From Bacteroidota bacterium (GTDB taxonomy: Bacteria; Bacteroidota; Ignavibacteria; Kapaibacteriales; UBA2268): a DNA stretch of 7,039 nt. Shown in pieces: positions 6,947 to 7,039 of the stretch. Below the pieces are notes generated by a model. That model worked only from the letters and a program-made list of their open reading frames with translations, did no database searches and was not told the DNA's origin. Positions within the stretch are counted from its first letter, which is position 1, and the number at the start of each line of letters is the position of its first letter. The translations under genes and the position numbers were made by a program. The stretch covers positions 1 through 7,039 of the forward strand of contig JAKIZN010000078.1 of the NCBI GenBank assembly GCA_022708005.1, read 5' to 3'.

Positions 6947-7039
6947 AACCTAATGCGACCCCTACGGAGTCGTATAATTTTAACCTAATGCGACTCCTAC
7001 GGAGTCGTATAATTTTAACCTAATGCGACTCCTACGGAG
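6947..7039. repeat. 35-bp tandem repeat array, cut off by window end
   Basis: Two full units start at 6947 and 6982, and a third, partial unit of 23 bases starts at 7017. Each unit begins AACCTAATGCGAC and ends GTCGTATAATTTT. Units are identical apart from C at 6960 where the second and third have T. Each unit contains a palindrome, CGACTCC-TAC-GGAGTCG (6991-7007 in the second), extendable by a G-T wobble and two A-T pairs; the C at 6960 spoils one pair in the first unit. At the left edge TCGCAT (6941-6946) also pairs with ATGCGA (6953-6958). Because the whole period is repeated there are no unique spacers, so this is a tandem palindromic repeat and not a CRISPR. It probably continues past the window. 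Confidence 0.9.

Noticed and set aside
6947..7039. CRISPR array, suggested by a 35-bp period and palindromic repeats
   Set aside because: The full period is repeated almost identically, so there are no unique spacers, and no cas genes are in the window.

Overview
The window looks like a chromosomal segment from a Bacteroidota-like (FCB-group) bacterium. The basis is the tail of a TonB-dependent outer-membrane receptor with a Bacteroidota-style ending, a BatA-domain/von Willebrand A membrane protein of a type common in that group, and moderately AT-rich DNA in which at least one gene (4696) starts without a Shine-Dalgarno sequence. The exact phylum or class cannot be settled from the sequence alone; Ignavibacteria- or Kapabacteria-like relatives are possible.

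Layout, all genes on the + strand: (1) 1-431, the C-terminal end of a TonB-dependent receptor; (2) 432-651, an intergenic region with a perfect 15-bp hairpin, a weak candidate promoter, a pair of competing small inverted repeats and a strong ribosome binding site; (3) 652-4663, a tightly packed three-gene cluster: an exported TldD-like metallopeptidase with an intact HExxxH motif and C-terminal cysteine, a small two-helix membrane protein with a probable PH-like domain, and a second exported TldD-like protein that has lost every visible metal ligand; (4) 4696-6795, a BatA-domain/VWA membrane protein, 32 bases downstream and probably in the same transcript; (5) 6796-7039, a repeat-rich noncoding tail with a 100-base segment bounded by 20-base inverted repeats, a small palindrome and a 35-bp tandem repeat array that runs off the window.

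The main biological point is the three-gene cluster. The known E. coli TldD/TldE(PmbA) system is a cytoplasmic heterodimeric peptidase in which TldD carries zinc and TldE is metal-free. Here an active-looking and an inactive-looking subunit both carry signal peptides, are encoded together, and are separated only by a membrane protein whose gene overlaps the first and abuts the second. I infer an envelope-localised, TldD/E-like heteromeric peptidase with a membrane partner. The substrate is unknown.
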